Part shown: positions 38,526-47,417 of the stretch, piece by piece
Layout: each line of letters opens with the position of its first letter
Position numbering within the stretch: the stretch's first letter is position 1
Assembly: GCF_029433255.1 (NCBI RefSeq)
Contig: NZ_JAQTHU010000001.1
Location: 1,674,001-1,738,000 of the forward strand
Length of the DNA stretch: 64,000 nt
Reading direction: 5' to 3'
Origin: Lactobacillus sp. ESL0791
Lineage (GTDB): Bacteria; Bacillota; Bacilli; Lactobacillales; Lactobacillaceae
The notes under the pieces: generated by a model
Seen by the model: the letters and a program-made list of their open reading frames with translations, nothing else
The model's database searches: none
What the model was told of the DNA's origin: nothing
Program-made: the position numbers and the translations under genes

Positions 38526-38683
38526 TTAAATAACCTCTATATTATAAAAAATGGCCACACATAATGGTCGTTATAATTTATTATGGAATTAAAGCCGTTT
38601 ATTTCCATATACCAAGACTCTATCTTTTGCAAACTTAGTTACAGTTTAAAACAGCATAAAATTAAAGTAAATAAACATAAAAT

Positions 38684-38725
38684 AAAAAAGGACCTTCACC
38701 TACCGAATAACAGAAAACAGTCCTT
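38684..38725 (-). terminator. Terminator of the P-loop kinase gene
   Basis: AAGGAC and GTCCTT enclose a 26-nt loop; a T6 run follows on the minus strand. Confidence 0.65.
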
Positions 38726-38748
38726 ATTTAAAACTCAATCTTCACTTT

Positions 38749-39684
38749 TTACCAGATGTGCAGCAGCCGGTCCGACTGCAGCTTGCTCAAATTAAACTGG
38801 TGCACATGCTGCGACTCGCTTTCCGGAAATTCACGAACAAAATCCGTCACATTATACAGCCCCGTCGAATACGTCCAAACACCCTTGACCTTTTTAATCG
38901 GGTCCAGCATTTCATTTCTAACCGGATACGCTGAAATCAAAAAATGTTTGTGGTGAAATTTAAAGACGAAAAAGGGTAGGCGAAAATCGCGAACGACTTC
39001 CTCCTTGGTTTTACCAATCGTAACCACATTGCGGTAAGTACCGTACCTTGCAGTAAATTCGTCATTAAACGAAAAATAAAAATTCGCAATATTAACGTGG
39101 GGAAACTGCCGCTCCTCAACCTTATCCGGCACCGCAATCACATGGCCAAAATGATCCAGGTTGCTTTCCCGCTGCGAAAGCGCATGAACCATTTGGTTAG
39201 GTGAAATTACCCGCGCCCAATAAGGCACCTCCGGGTGCTCACGATAAGAGTAGTACATCTGCTCAATTACCTCCGGCCTAACCCAGTCATACTGCATCCG
39301 CACTTCATTTCTGTTTAACAGGCTATTCAATGTTTTACGATACATTAAATCGACCACAAACACCTCGTAACGATAGCGCTCAGCCAGCGGGTGAAAATGT
39401 TCAATTGATTCCGGCGCAATATGTGTGCCGTCAACAATCACCGTTTCTCCGTGCGCCATCTTATGTTCAACCAGTTGGTCCACTATTTGCTCTGTCTGCG
39501 CCGAAACGTGACGCGGAATTACTTGATGTAAGTAATCGGTATCTTCATCATAATAAACTGTTAAATCCGCCAATAGTAACCTGATTTGATCACGCATAAT
39601 TGCGTATGGCTGTAAGTGATGACGGATAATGAAGGATGATTTACCGGAGCCAGGTGCACCTCGCAGTAAAAATATTTTACGCAT
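38749..39684 (-). CDS. P-loop (polynucleotide-kinase-like) AAA ATPase
   Basis: The 311-residue protein has Walker A GAPGSGKSS near residue 9 and an N-terminal kinase fold similar to T4 polynucleotide kinase (about 1-165; VIVDGTHIAPES). A C-terminal domain (about 170-311) that I do not recognise is rich in aromatic residues (FHHKHFLISAYPV). Possible roles are RNA repair or nucleotide phosphorylation; the sequence alone does not decide. It is monocistronic. Confidence 0.8.
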   Translation of the reverse strand: MRKIFLLRGAPGSGKSSFIIRHHLQPYAIMRDQIRLLLADLTVYYDEDTDYLHQVIPRHVSAQTEQIVDQLVEHKMAHGETVIVDGTHIAPESIEHFHPLAERYRYEVFVVDLMYRKTLNSLLNRNEVRMQYDWVRPEVIEQMYYSYREHPEVPYWARVISPNQMVHALSQRESNLDHFGHVIAVPDKVEERQFPHVNIANFYFSFNDEFTARYGTYRNVVTIGKTKEEVVRDFRLPFFVFKFHHKHFLISAYPVRNEMLDPIKKVKGVWTYSTGLYNVTDFVREFPESESQHVHQFNLSKLQSDRLLHIW

Positions 39685-39782
39685 TACCTATACTCCAAAC
39701 TAAGAATTTAAAAAATTTATATCCAATAAATTTTACCATACATTAACGTATTTCCTTAGTTTGAAAGAGCTTAATCAAAAAT

Positions 39783-40460
39783 CTATTTTAAAATTTGTTT
39801 GTCCACAATTCGCAGCTGACTATCCATTGTATACACAATCGGCTCAGCATTGGGCACTTCCAGCTTGATAATGTCTTGATCATTAATTTCTTCCAGCTTC
39901 TTAATCAGGGCTCGCAGACTTGATCCGTGCGCCACAATCAACTGGTCCTCACCCCTTAATAAATGTGTGGTCACATGCGCGTGGTAATACGGCAAGACTC
40001 GCTGCTGGGTTTGGTAAAGGCTCTCAGCCTGCGGCACAAAGCGGGGATCACACCGGCGGTAGCGCCGGTTGGTCAGCGGCTTGTCCGGCTTTGGCGGAAT
40101 CGCATAAAAACCGCGCCGCCATTCCAGCACCTGGTCGGCACCGTAAATTTTCCGCGACAAATCCTTGTTCAGGCCGCGCAATTTACCATAATTGCGTTCG
40201 TTCAGGCGCCAGGTCTTCGTCAGCGGCAGGTACAAAAAATTGCACACATCCGCGACAATGTTGGCCGTAATAATGGCTCGCGACAGTACAGAGGTATGAA
40301 TATGCGTGGGGAGAAAATCAGGAATCTGCTTAACTAAATTACCGGCTCTCTGCGCCTGCTCCTTGCCCGCAGCAGTCAGGGGCACGTCATTCCAGCCGGT
40401 ATAAGTATTGCTGGCATTTGCGGCACTCTGCCCGTGCCGCAGCAAAACAAGCTTGACCAT
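39783..40460 (-). CDS. gpmA: 2,3-bisphosphoglycerate-dependent phosphoglycerate mutase family protein
   Basis: The 225-residue protein has LRHGQSAAN near residue 6, TGWNDVPLT, the WRLNERNYGKLRGLNK segment typical of GpmA, and VAHGSSLRAL with the second His. SAAN replaces the usual SEWN in the first motif, so it may be a divergent paralogue. The ATG at 40460 lies directly after the 60-residue membrane protein gene, so the two are co-transcribed. Confidence 0.85.
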   Translation of the reverse strand: MVKLVLLRHGQSAANASNTYTGWNDVPLTAAGKEQAQRAGNLVKQIPDFLPTHIHTSVLSRAIITANIVADVCNFLYLPLTKTWRLNERNYGKLRGLNKDLSRKIYGADQVLEWRRGFYAIPPKPDKPLTNRRYRRCDPRFVPQAESLYQTQQRVLPYYHAHVTTHLLRGEDQLIVAHGSSLRALIKKLEEINDQDIIKLEVPNAEPIVYTMDSQLRIVDKQILK

Positions 40461-40462
40461 GA

Positions 40463-40645
40463 CTACACCAAATTCATTATTATTAAAACAATGCCGCCGA
40501 TTGTAAAAATCACACCAAGAATCATAAAGGCCCAAATTCCCTGCTTGTTATTGGGCTGCCTGCGTCTGTTAAAGGCATAGGCCATGTCATACAAACCAAC
40601 AATCAAGACGATGATTGCCGTAAAAATATTTGTTTCAATTTTCAT
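40463..40645 (-). CDS. Small membrane protein (60 aa)
   Basis: It has two hydrophobic segments (about 8-24 and 38-58) joined by a basic loop, FNRRRQPNNKQG. It stops two bases before the gpmA-like start, which supports a real gene in an operon. No known motif; function unknown. Confidence 0.7.
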   Translation of the reverse strand: MKIETNIFTAIIVLIVGLYDMAYAFNRRRQPNNKQGIWAFMILGVIFTIGGIVLIIMNLV

Positions 40646-40665
40646 TTTTTCTCCCCAAATTCACA

Positions 40666-41550
40666 TTATTGGTCTGATACAATCATATCATCATTTTTGC
40701 CGCGTTCGCATTCCACCTGAAAATTAATGTGGTTGACGCCGAGCTGCTCCTGCAGCTGCTTGCCAATTTTTTGGGTTAACTGTTCAAATTCACCAGCTGT
40801 CAGGTTCGGAGCGACATTCACGTGGGCATCCAGCATGATATAGTTATCGCTGTAGCGCCATACATGCACGTGGTGGATATTTTTAATTTCCGGAAAAGCC
40901 AACACGATTTGGTTCACGCGTTCCAGATCGATATCTGGATTGGATTCCATCAGAACGTTGGCCGCCTTGCTGGTAATCTCCCAGGCCTCATGCAGGACAA
41001 AGACGGAAACCAGCATCGTTAACAGCGGATCAAGCCAGGAAACATGGTAAAAGTAAATGAAGATGGCTCCGGCAACGACCGCGACACTGGAGAGGGCATC
41101 ACTGAGCATGTGGACAAAGGTTGAACGGACATTCAGGCTTTCCTTCGCATCGCTGTGCATCGCCAGCATGGAAACGAAATTGGCGGCTAGCCCGATGGCC
41201 GAAACCACCAGCATGATGCCGCCCTTGATTTCTTCCGGCTGCCAAAAACGGCCGATGGCCTCAAAAAACAAGAACACGCTGATAATAATCAAAATAATGC
41301 CGTTGGTAAAAGCCGCTAAGGTTTCTGCCCGCTCATAGCCGAAGGTTTTATTCTTGTCACGCTTGCGGCCGCTGATCAGATGGGCCACAAAGGACAGGAT
41401 GATTGCGCCGACATCGCTCAGATTATGAACGGCATCCGACAGCAGCGCTAATGAACCGGAAACCGCACCGCCGATAAATTCGGCGATCGTAATAATCACA
41501 TTCAAAGCAGTCACATATGCATAACGTTTAGTCGTCTGGTCTTTTTTCAT
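40666..41550 (-). CDS. Cation diffusion facilitator (CDF) transporter
   Basis: The 294-residue efflux protein has six membrane helices and the metal-site motifs SDAVHNLSD near 36 and HMLSDALSS near 145, typical of Zn/Co/Cd exporters (CzcD-like). A C-terminal cytoplasmic domain of about 80 residues has HHVHVWR. The ATG at 41550 with AGGA is preferred to the longer frame. Confidence 0.93.
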   Translation of the reverse strand: MKKDQTTKRYAYVTALNVIITIAEFIGGAVSGSLALLSDAVHNLSDVGAIILSFVAHLISGRKRDKNKTFGYERAETLAAFTNGIILIIISVFLFFEAIGRFWQPEEIKGGIMLVVSAIGLAANFVSMLAMHSDAKESLNVRSTFVHMLSDALSSVAVVAGAIFIYFYHVSWLDPLLTMLVSVFVLHEAWEITSKAANVLMESNPDIDLERVNQIVLAFPEIKNIHHVHVWRYSDNYIMLDAHVNVAPNLTAGEFEQLTQKIGKQLQEQLGVNHINFQVECERGKNDDMIVSDQ

Positions 41551-41571
41551 TTGAATTCCTGCTTTCCTCGA

Positions 41572-41604
41572 TAAAAAAAGTCCCACTTTTTTAGTAGGAC
41601 ATCA
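41572..41604 (-). terminator. Terminator of the phosphatase gene
   Basis: GTCC-ACT/AGT-GGAC hairpin followed by T7 on the minus strand; it touches the stop codon. Confidence 0.78.
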
Positions 41605-42282
41605 CAGACTTGCTGCGTTGACATTATAATCAACAATTTCAAACTTGCCATCATCGGACAGAATCCCGCGACTGACACTGCCATTGTCTGGAAATTCAAT
41701 ATCGTGAACCCCGTCGCTTTGATCCCAGTACTTGATTCCCAGCGTCTTGATAAAATCACCGTGGGAAACCAGCAGTACCCGCTTCTCGTTGCGGGTCACA
41801 GCATGCAGCGCCTTGACGGCCTGCCCCATTCTGGCATCGAGCTGAGCGGTATCCTCCGCCAAGTGGCGCGGATCCGCCTTCTTGGTTGCTTTACGAAAAT
41901 TATCAATCCCGATAGTATTAATAATTTTAGTGACATCATCTTCGTTTTTGATTCCGGCAGCAAGTGCCACTTGCGCCCATGTCTCATTAATGTCATCGCC
42001 TTCGAATGAACCAAAAAAGACTTCCCGAAACTCCGGCAGTTTTTTAATCTTGCCAATTTGGGATACCTGATTGGCATTTTTCATCAGATTTACCGTGTCG
42101 ATGGCCCGTTTCAGATCGGAAGAATACATGTTGTCAAAATGCACTTTACTGAGTGCCACCGCTGTTTTTTTCAAATCATTTATTCCCTTGGTCGTCAGCG
42201 GTGAATCACACCAACCCTGAACCTTATTCAGTGTATTAAACATGGTTTCACCGTGCCGTACCAAATAAACTTCTGTTTGCAA
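41602..42282 (-). CDS. Histidine phosphatase family protein
   Basis: The 226-residue protein has LVRHGETMFN near residue 6 and LLVSHGDFIKTLG with the second His. The N-terminal half resembles that of the phosphatase at 47981-48568 (QGWCDSPLTTKG versus QGASDSPLTAQG). It sits between the TauE and CDF genes. Substrate unknown. Confidence 0.88.
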   Translation of the reverse strand: MQTEVYLVRHGETMFNTLNKVQGWCDSPLTTKGINDLKKTAVALSKVHFDNMYSSDLKRAIDTVNLMKNANQVSQIGKIKKLPEFREVFFGSFEGDDINETWAQVALAAGIKNEDDVTKIINTIGIDNFRKATKKADPRHLAEDTAQLDARMGQAVKALHAVTRNEKRVLLVSHGDFIKTLGIKYWDQSDGVHDIEFPDNGSVSRGILSDDGKFEIVDYNVNAASL

Positions 42283-42318
42283 AATGCATTCCCCTTTCTT
42301 TTTATAATTGTATCAAAC

Positions 42319-43080
42319 TCACTGCAAATATGCTTGCCAAAAGAAGTAGCTGGCCTGACAAAAAGCCAGACAGGCAATAAAGATTCTGACCGCCTTGGCC
42401 GGAACGTGGCGCAGGATACCCATCCCTAAGTAGCCGCCGATAAACATCCCGACAGCCAGCGGAATTACCTGCAGCCAATAAATGTGGGAGGTAAAGATAA
42501 ACACAATCAGGGCAACCAGATTGGCGAGGCCGCAGATTACGTTCTTAATGGCATTAACCACGATGAATTTTTCATCGGTGATATAGGTCAATAAAACCAG
42601 AACAATCACGCCGCCGGCAGCGCCAAAATAACCGCTGTAAATTCCCATGACGAGAAGCGCCGCGATATAAAAAATTTGTTGCCAAAGCGGCTTTTTGTGC
42701 GGCTCTAAGCTATGATGTTTGCTGGAAGCAAGAACCATGATTCCCGAACCCGCAATAAAAAACGGCACCAATTTTTCAAACACTTTGGCCGGAAAAGATA
42801 ACAGCAATAGGCAGCCGATTAGGGAGCCAACAACCGTAAACAATGAGTAAAAACCGACCTGCTTCCAGTGGCCCTTAAGCTCTTTGGTCGACGAAATTGT
42901 CGAACCGATGCTGGTCCAAATCAGGGCCGCATCGTTGGTCACATTAGCGTAAACCGGCGGAATTCCCACCGCCAGCAGCACCGGGTACGAGGCAAGCGAC
43001 GCCATTGACGCAACCGATGACAGCAGACCGCCGGCAACACCCCCAAACAAGATAAAAATAATTTCCCCAAGTGACAGCAT
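42319..43080 (-). CDS. TauE/SafE-family membrane permease
   Basis: The 253-residue protein has about eight membrane helices in two related halves. Family segments include GGVAGGLLSSVASMASLASYPVLLA near the start and YSGYFGAAGGVIVLVLL. The family exports sulfite or sulfonates; the substrate here is unknown. It is divergent from the degenerate HAD gene. Confidence 0.9.
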   Translation of the reverse strand: MLSLGEIIFILFGGVAGGLLSSVASMASLASYPVLLAVGIPPVYANVTNDAALIWTSIGSTISSTKELKGHWKQVGFYSLFTVVGSLIGCLLLLSFPAKVFEKLVPFFIAGSGIMVLASSKHHSLEPHKKPLWQQIFYIAALLVMGIYSGYFGAAGGVIVLVLLTYITDEKFIVVNAIKNVICGLANLVALIVFIFTSHIYWLQVIPLAVGMFIGGYLGMGILRHVPAKAVRIFIACLAFCQASYFFWQAYLQ

Positions 43081-43160
43081 TCCGTTACTCCCCTTTTTTA
43101 AAATAATCTTATCTATTATAATGCAAGTGGGAAGTAAAGATAAAGAAGGTTATTACAATA

Positions 43161-43820
43161 ATGACGAGATTTACGACATTAATTTTTATTCCAGAGGGAA
43201 GCATCCTAAACGAAAAGGCAGCGCTGCAAAATGCCCTGCGGCAGACGCTAAAGGAATACGGGCATGATTTTGGCCCGGGGGAACGGCTGAAATACACCGA
43301 CCTGCAGAAGCAGTTAAAATTACTTAGCGAAGACGAACAAATAAGCTTGCTGCTGCAAACCTTTTTGCCAGCCAAATTTGACAATGCAAGAACAATTTTT
43401 ATGAAAAAAATGCAGCAACAGAAGCAGTTGATCAAGGGCGCGGCCGAATTTTTGGACACCGTGCATGGGCAACTGCAGTTAATTCTGCTTGCTAAAGAAA
43501 AAAGGGCGCAAATTGTACCACGGTTAGCAGACAGCGAGCTGCTGACCTATTTTGCTAAAAGTTACTTCCGTGATAATTTCACCGTTTCATTGCCCAATAA
43601 AAATATTTTTTACCAAATTTTGCAGGATAATACAGACATTGATCCAGATACCACAATGGTTATCGGCACCAGTCTGGCCGAAGAAATTCAGGGCGCGGAA
43701 AATGCTAACCTCAAATCGCTTTGGCTGGCACCGAAAAAGGATAAGATTCCAATCACTCCGCACCCAACATTGCATTTGACCAAATTGAGTGATTTATTGT
43801 TTTATCTTGACCTAGATTAA
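43161..43820 (+). CDS. HAD-fold protein with all catalytic acids lost (YjjG/YfnB-like)
   Basis: The 219-residue protein has the layout of YjjG/YfnB HAD nucleotidases: an NALRQTLKEYG cap start, then PDTTMVIGTSLAEEIQGAENANLKSLWL at the position of the GDS...DI-GA motif IV. Motif I, normally DxD, reads FIPEGS (Asp to Ile and Glu at residues 10 and 12), and motif IV has GTS instead of GDS. Phosphatase activity is therefore not expected. The frame is intact, so it is likely a kept non-enzymatic protein. Confidence 0.75.
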   Translation: MTRFTTLIFIPEGSILNEKAALQNALRQTLKEYGHDFGPGERLKYTDLQKQLKLLSEDEQISLLLQTFLPAKFDNARTIFMKKMQQQKQLIKGAAEFLDTVHGQLQLILLAKEKRAQIVPRLADSELLTYFAKSYFRDNFTVSLPNKNIFYQILQDNTDIDPDTTMVIGTSLAEEIQGAENANLKSLWLAPKKDKIPITPHPTLHLTKLSDLLFYLDLD

Positions 43821-43861
43821 GCATTATAATAAAGATAAAAAGATTAAGAAAGGAAATTATT

Positions 43862-44446
43862 ATGACAAAAATTGCTGTTGTATTTGCTGACGGCTGTGAA
43901 GAAGTTGAAGGCCTCAGCATCATTGATGTTTTTCGCCGGCTGGGTATCCAAGCTGACATGGTGGGCTTGACCAGCAAACAGGTTAACGGTGACCACAATA
44001 TCCAATTAACCTGTGACAAGACCGTAGACGACAGCCTATTGGACTATGACGTTGTTGCTTTTCCGGGCGGGAAAACTGGTGCGGAAAACCTGCGTGACAA
44101 TCAGAAATTACGTGATTTGATGGTGCAGCGCCAGGAAAAAGGCAAATGGGATGCAGCCATGTGTGCAGCCCCAATTGCGTTAGCACGCTACGGCGTTTTA
44201 GATAATGCCGATTATACCTGCTACCCTGGTTTCGACGAGCAAACCAAAAAAGATGCTCAAAATGGGAATTTTCAGGAAACAATTGCGGTCGTTGATAAGG
44301 ACAAAAAGGTAATCACCAGCCGAGGCCCGGCAACCGCGTGGGCATTTGCCTACCAGATTGCCGAGGCTTTGGAAATTGATACCAAGGCCCTTAAGCAAGG
44401 GATGCTTTACAATTACCTAGCAGACAATATTCAAGACAGCCTGTAG
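43862..44446 (+). CDS. DJ-1/PfpI family protein
   Basis: The 194-residue flavodoxin-like protein starts KIAVVFADGCEEVEGL (Glu near 15) and has the nucleophile Cys in AAMCAAPIAL near residue 101, as in YajL/ThiJ-type members. The family has been linked to glyoxalase, deglycase and oxidative stress roles. It follows the degenerate HAD gene by 41 nt with AAGAAAGG in front. Confidence 0.92.
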   Translation: MTKIAVVFADGCEEVEGLSIIDVFRRLGIQADMVGLTSKQVNGDHNIQLTCDKTVDDSLLDYDVVAFPGGKTGAENLRDNQKLRDLMVQRQEKGKWDAAMCAAPIALARYGVLDNADYTCYPGFDEQTKKDAQNGNFQETIAVVDKDKKVITSRGPATAWAFAYQIAEALEIDTKALKQGMLYNYLADNIQDSL

Positions 44447-44464
44447 TTAAACACGAAAAAAGTA

Positions 44465-44506
44465 AAAAATCTCTCTTCAAAGTAAAAAATTGAAGAGAGA
44501 TTTTTG
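44465..44506 (+). terminator. Strong terminator after the DJ-1 gene
   Basis: AAAAATCTCTCTTCAA pairs perfectly with TTGAAGAGAGATTTTT around 9 nt. Confidence 0.9.
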
Positions 44507-44540
44507 TTACAATTTATCATCTTCATTTTTTATATCATAC

Positions 44541-44734
44541 CAGCAGTTTACAGCTTTTCTGCCTTAAGTTTTTAATTTTTACCTGCTGCTGCCAATAAAA
44601 AAACTGTTCGTCAAGTCCGGTTGATGAGAAATAATATTTAATTTGAAATACTTTAGGCAATTGCGCTTGCTTAATTCATGCACTCAAATTCTTTGAAAAT
44701 GAAAAACAGCAGTCACAGAAGCTGTAAACTGCTG
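44541..44734. repeat. 16-bp perfect inverted repeats 162 bp apart (possible MITE)
   Basis: CAGCAGTTTACAGCTT at 44541-44556 and its exact complement at 44719-44734 enclose an AT-rich stretch without a credible gene. No clear target duplication was found, so an element is only suggested. It ends just before the -10 (TATAAT at 44755-44760) of the ABC transporter genes. Confidence 0.5.
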
Positions 44735-44793
44735 ATATAAATATTAAAAGGTAGTATAATGTTTTTATATAGTTTATAAAAGGAAAGTATGTT

Positions 44794-45666
44794 ATGCAAT
44801 TAAAAGTAGTTAATTTATCATTGAGTCTGAATTCAAACTTAATCTTGAATAACTTGAATTTTACAATAAAATCTGGTGGATTGATTGGACTAATTGGTCC
44901 TAATGGTGCTGGTAAGTCAACTTTACTTAAAGTTATTGCCACTATTATTAAACCAGGTAGTGGAAAGATTATGCTTGATGGTGTAAACATTGTTAAGGAG
45001 CCGAAAAAAATGCGGCAACTAATTGGTTATATGCCGCAAAAAGTTCCATTTTATTCTCACTTAACAGCAATGGAATATTTACAATATATTGCAGCATTGA
45101 AGAATCTACCACAAAAAGAGAGTGTAACTCAGATTGATTCTTTGTTGACAAAATTTCAGTTGTCAAACGTAGGTAGAAAAAAATTAGCAAATTTTTCTGG
45201 AGGTATGATTCAGAGAGTTGGGCTGATAGCCGCTCTTTTGGGTGATCCAAAAATCATTGTAGTTGATGAACCAACCGCTGGTCTTGATCCGATTGAGCGT
45301 GTGATTCTTCGGAATACTTTGGCTGAACTTGCTGTAAAGCGAATAGTTTTATTATCAACTCATATTATTTCTGATATTGAAGCAATTGCTAATGATTTAA
45401 TTATTTTACAATCAGGAACGATTAAATACCAAGGAACTGCGTCAGGTTTGATTGCAAAAGCACAAAATTTAGTTTGGGAATATGTTCTGCCTAGTGGAAC
45501 AAACATCAGTAACTTAACAAATGTAAGCTCACTTATTCAAGGTTCTGATGGCCTTCATGTGCGTGTTATTCAAAAAAATACTCCTAACAGTGCTGCTAAA
45601 TTGGTTGTTCCTAGTTTAGAAGATGCAAGTTTAGCTTTGATTGAAAGTTGTGATCAGAGTGCTTAG
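44794..45666 (+). CDS. ABC transporter ATP-binding protein
   Basis: The 290-residue ATPase has Walker A GPNGAGKST near 34, Q-loop MPQKVPFY, signature FSGGMIQRV near 135, Walker B IIVVDEPTAGLDP near 155 and H-loop STHIIS. It belongs to the ABC-2 export class (drug, peptide or lantibiotic-type). The start overlaps no other gene; AAGGAAAG is 6 nt upstream. The DNA is visibly AT-richer than the flanks, suggesting transfer. Confidence 0.93.
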   Translation: MQLKVVNLSLSLNSNLILNNLNFTIKSGGLIGLIGPNGAGKSTLLKVIATIIKPGSGKIMLDGVNIVKEPKKMRQLIGYMPQKVPFYSHLTAMEYLQYIAALKNLPQKESVTQIDSLLTKFQLSNVGRKKLANFSGGMIQRVGLIAALLGDPKIIVVDEPTAGLDPIERVILRNTLAELAVKRIVLLSTHIISDIEAIANDLIILQSGTIKYQGTASGLIAKAQNLVWEYVLPSGTNISNLTNVSSLIQGSDGLHVRVIQKNTPNSAAKLVVPSLEDASLALIESCDQSA

Positions 45667-47146
45667 AATTATGCAGGCTGATTCTAAAGAACGAATGCGG
45701 CGTTGGAGTTACTGGATATTAGTGCTGCTAGCTCTGTTTATGGGTGTGATCGGTTCGCCTAATCGTAATAGCAGTTTTAGTGTATTTACGATTGATCCTA
45801 AAATTTATCAACAAGCAAGTAATCCAACTTGGATTCCAATCAGTGTTTGCTTGGTTTTGGGGTTATTTTTACCGATAATTGAATACATTTATTTAAAAAA
45901 TACGCTCACAGTTGACCAAGAAAACGGTGCAGCAGAACTAATGTCTTCTATTCAATTCTCTAAGATTAAATATATTTTAGGCAAATTATTATCTGCATGC
46001 ACATTAATGTTTAGTTTGCTTATATTTATTATAATTGGCTCTTTTGCAATGATTTTAATACGTTTCCCGGGGCAGAGCCTTAGCTGGCAACAATTCTTAA
46101 TGCCATTTTTACTAATGATTCCTGGAATAGTTTTGATTGCCATCTTAGCGATCTTTAGTGAAACTGTTTCTTTTTTACGCGGGACTTTAGGAACAATTTT
46201 AATTAGTGTCTTAATATTAATAAGTTATATTTGGGGAACGACCGATCCGACTAATTTTATTGCTAGAATTGGTAATTTTTCTGGTAATGTTTACCTAATA
46301 GAAACAATACGTAAAGCCTGTATTGCTGCAAGTGGCAAATCTTTTGGCAGTTTAGGTGTGTTATCAAGCACGATAAAAAATACGGGAACTAGAGATTTGA
46401 TTTTTCCAGCAATTTCACTTTCAAAACAAAATGTAGCAGTATTCGGTTGGCAGATAATATTTTTTCTAATATTCTTTCTAATGACTGTAATATTTTTTGC
46501 GCCGCATCGTTGTCAAAGTAAAGTTAAAAAGTCAGCTGCTTCTTATAAGAAAGCAAAACAGCCAGTTTCAAATAAAGCAATCAGACCTTTCCCACTATTA
46601 AAATTATCTTTTATTAATTTATGGCGGCCAATGTCTTATTGGGTTAAATTGGGAATATTGATTTTGTGGTTGATCGCGCTAGGTTCTGATCGACAAACAT
46701 GTGTACAATTTTTATTACCATTAATTTTGCTAGTAGCATTGCCATTCTTGAGCAATATAGGTGTTCAGGGGCAAAAAATGGGAATGAATGTGTGGCTAAA
46801 GACTATTAATAACGGTCGTAGAAAGCAAGCACTTTTCGAATGTTTAGCCGGATTTTTTAGTACGTTGCTCTTGCTATTTCCAATTATTATTAAATCTGGG
46901 AAAGGAGCATTTTTGTTAGTAAGCTTTACGTTTTTTCTAGTATTGTTTGCATGGCTTTTGGGAAAAATGACTGGAGACAATCGGTTGTTTGTCTTTTTTA
47001 TGGTTATTTTTTGGTTTATTTATCTAAATGGTGCAACTTTATTTTTACCGATTATGGGTAGGAGCATTTCGCTAGTAGAATCAATTTATTTCGTGGTAGC
47101 ACTAGGACTAGTTTGTTTACAAGGAATTTTGTTAAAAGATAAATAG
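45641..47146 (+). CDS. ABC-2-type transporter permease
   Basis: The 501-residue membrane protein has about ten to twelve hydrophobic helices and a soluble basic loop (about 285-310). It overlaps the ATPase gene by 26 nt when read from the TTG at 45641; a GTG at 45650 and an ATG at 45671 are alternatives, and none has a good ribosome site, so coupled translation is likely. With the ATPase it would form an exporter. The cargo is unknown and no bacteriocin precursor gene was recognised beside it. Confidence 0.88.
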   Translation: MKVVIRVLRIMQADSKERMRRWSYWILVLLALFMGVIGSPNRNSSFSVFTIDPKIYQQASNPTWIPISVCLVLGLFLPIIEYIYLKNTLTVDQENGAAELMSSIQFSKIKYILGKLLSACTLMFSLLIFIIIGSFAMILIRFPGQSLSWQQFLMPFLLMIPGIVLIAILAIFSETVSFLRGTLGTILISVLILISYIWGTTDPTNFIARIGNFSGNVYLIETIRKACIAASGKSFGSLGVLSSTIKNTGTRDLIFPAISLSKQNVAVFGWQIIFFLIFFLMTVIFFAPHRCQSKVKKSAASYKKAKQPVSNKAIRPFPLLKLSFINLWRPMSYWVKLGILILWLIALGSDRQTCVQFLLPLILLVALPFLSNIGVQGQKMGMNVWLKTINNGRRKQALFECLAGFFSTLLLLFPIIIKSGKGAFLLVSFTFFLVLFAWLLGKMTGDNRLFVFFMVIFWFIYLNGATLFLPIMGRSISLVESIYFVVALGLVCLQGILLKDK

Positions 47147-47199
47147 AATATAAAGCTAAGTTATATTTTCGAGAATTACAATATTAAATTGAACACTTT

Positions 47200-47275
47200 T
47201 TAAGCAGAAACTTGGTAAATCCGATCAAGTTCTCGGTCGAATAGCTCTTCTGGAGTATGGTAAGCGAGAATTTTT
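47200..47275 (-). pseudogene. C-terminal tail of an IS30-family transposase (minus strand)
   Basis: Read on the minus strand, this short frame ends with ILAYHTPEELFDRELDRIY and a TAA, the typical end of Lactobacillus IS30-type transposases. Upstream it hits a stop and merges into the tail on the other strand. Only about 25 residues are left. Confidence 0.7.
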
Positions 47276-47408
47276 CCCTAAGGGCAAGACAATGTCAAAG
47301 GTGACTGATGAATATGTAAAACGGGCACAAAATGCCTTGAATAACAAATATCGGAGAATTCTCGGATATCAAACAGCAAAGGAAGTATTTACGGCAGAGA
47401 TAGCCTGA
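47253..47408 (+). pseudogene. C-terminal tail of a second IS30-family transposase (plus strand)
   Basis: The plus strand encodes EYGKREFFPKGKTMSKVTDE, then KRAQNALNNKYRRILGYQTAKEVF and TGA at 47406-47408. This is the C-terminal 50 residues of an IS30-type transposase (FxPKGT...LNN-PRxILGY). There is no start codon or catalytic core. It overlaps the opposite tail by about 23 bp. Confidence 0.8.
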
Positions 47409-47417
47409 CAGAAAAAA

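Noticed and set aside
38582..38609. TATGGAA/TTCCATA inverted repeat upstream of the second DeoR gene
   Set aside because: Short arms in AT-rich DNA; no link to a promoter box could be shown.
41704..42009. Plus-strand frame of 101 codons in the phosphatase gene
   Set aside because: Antisense to the well-supported histidine phosphatase.
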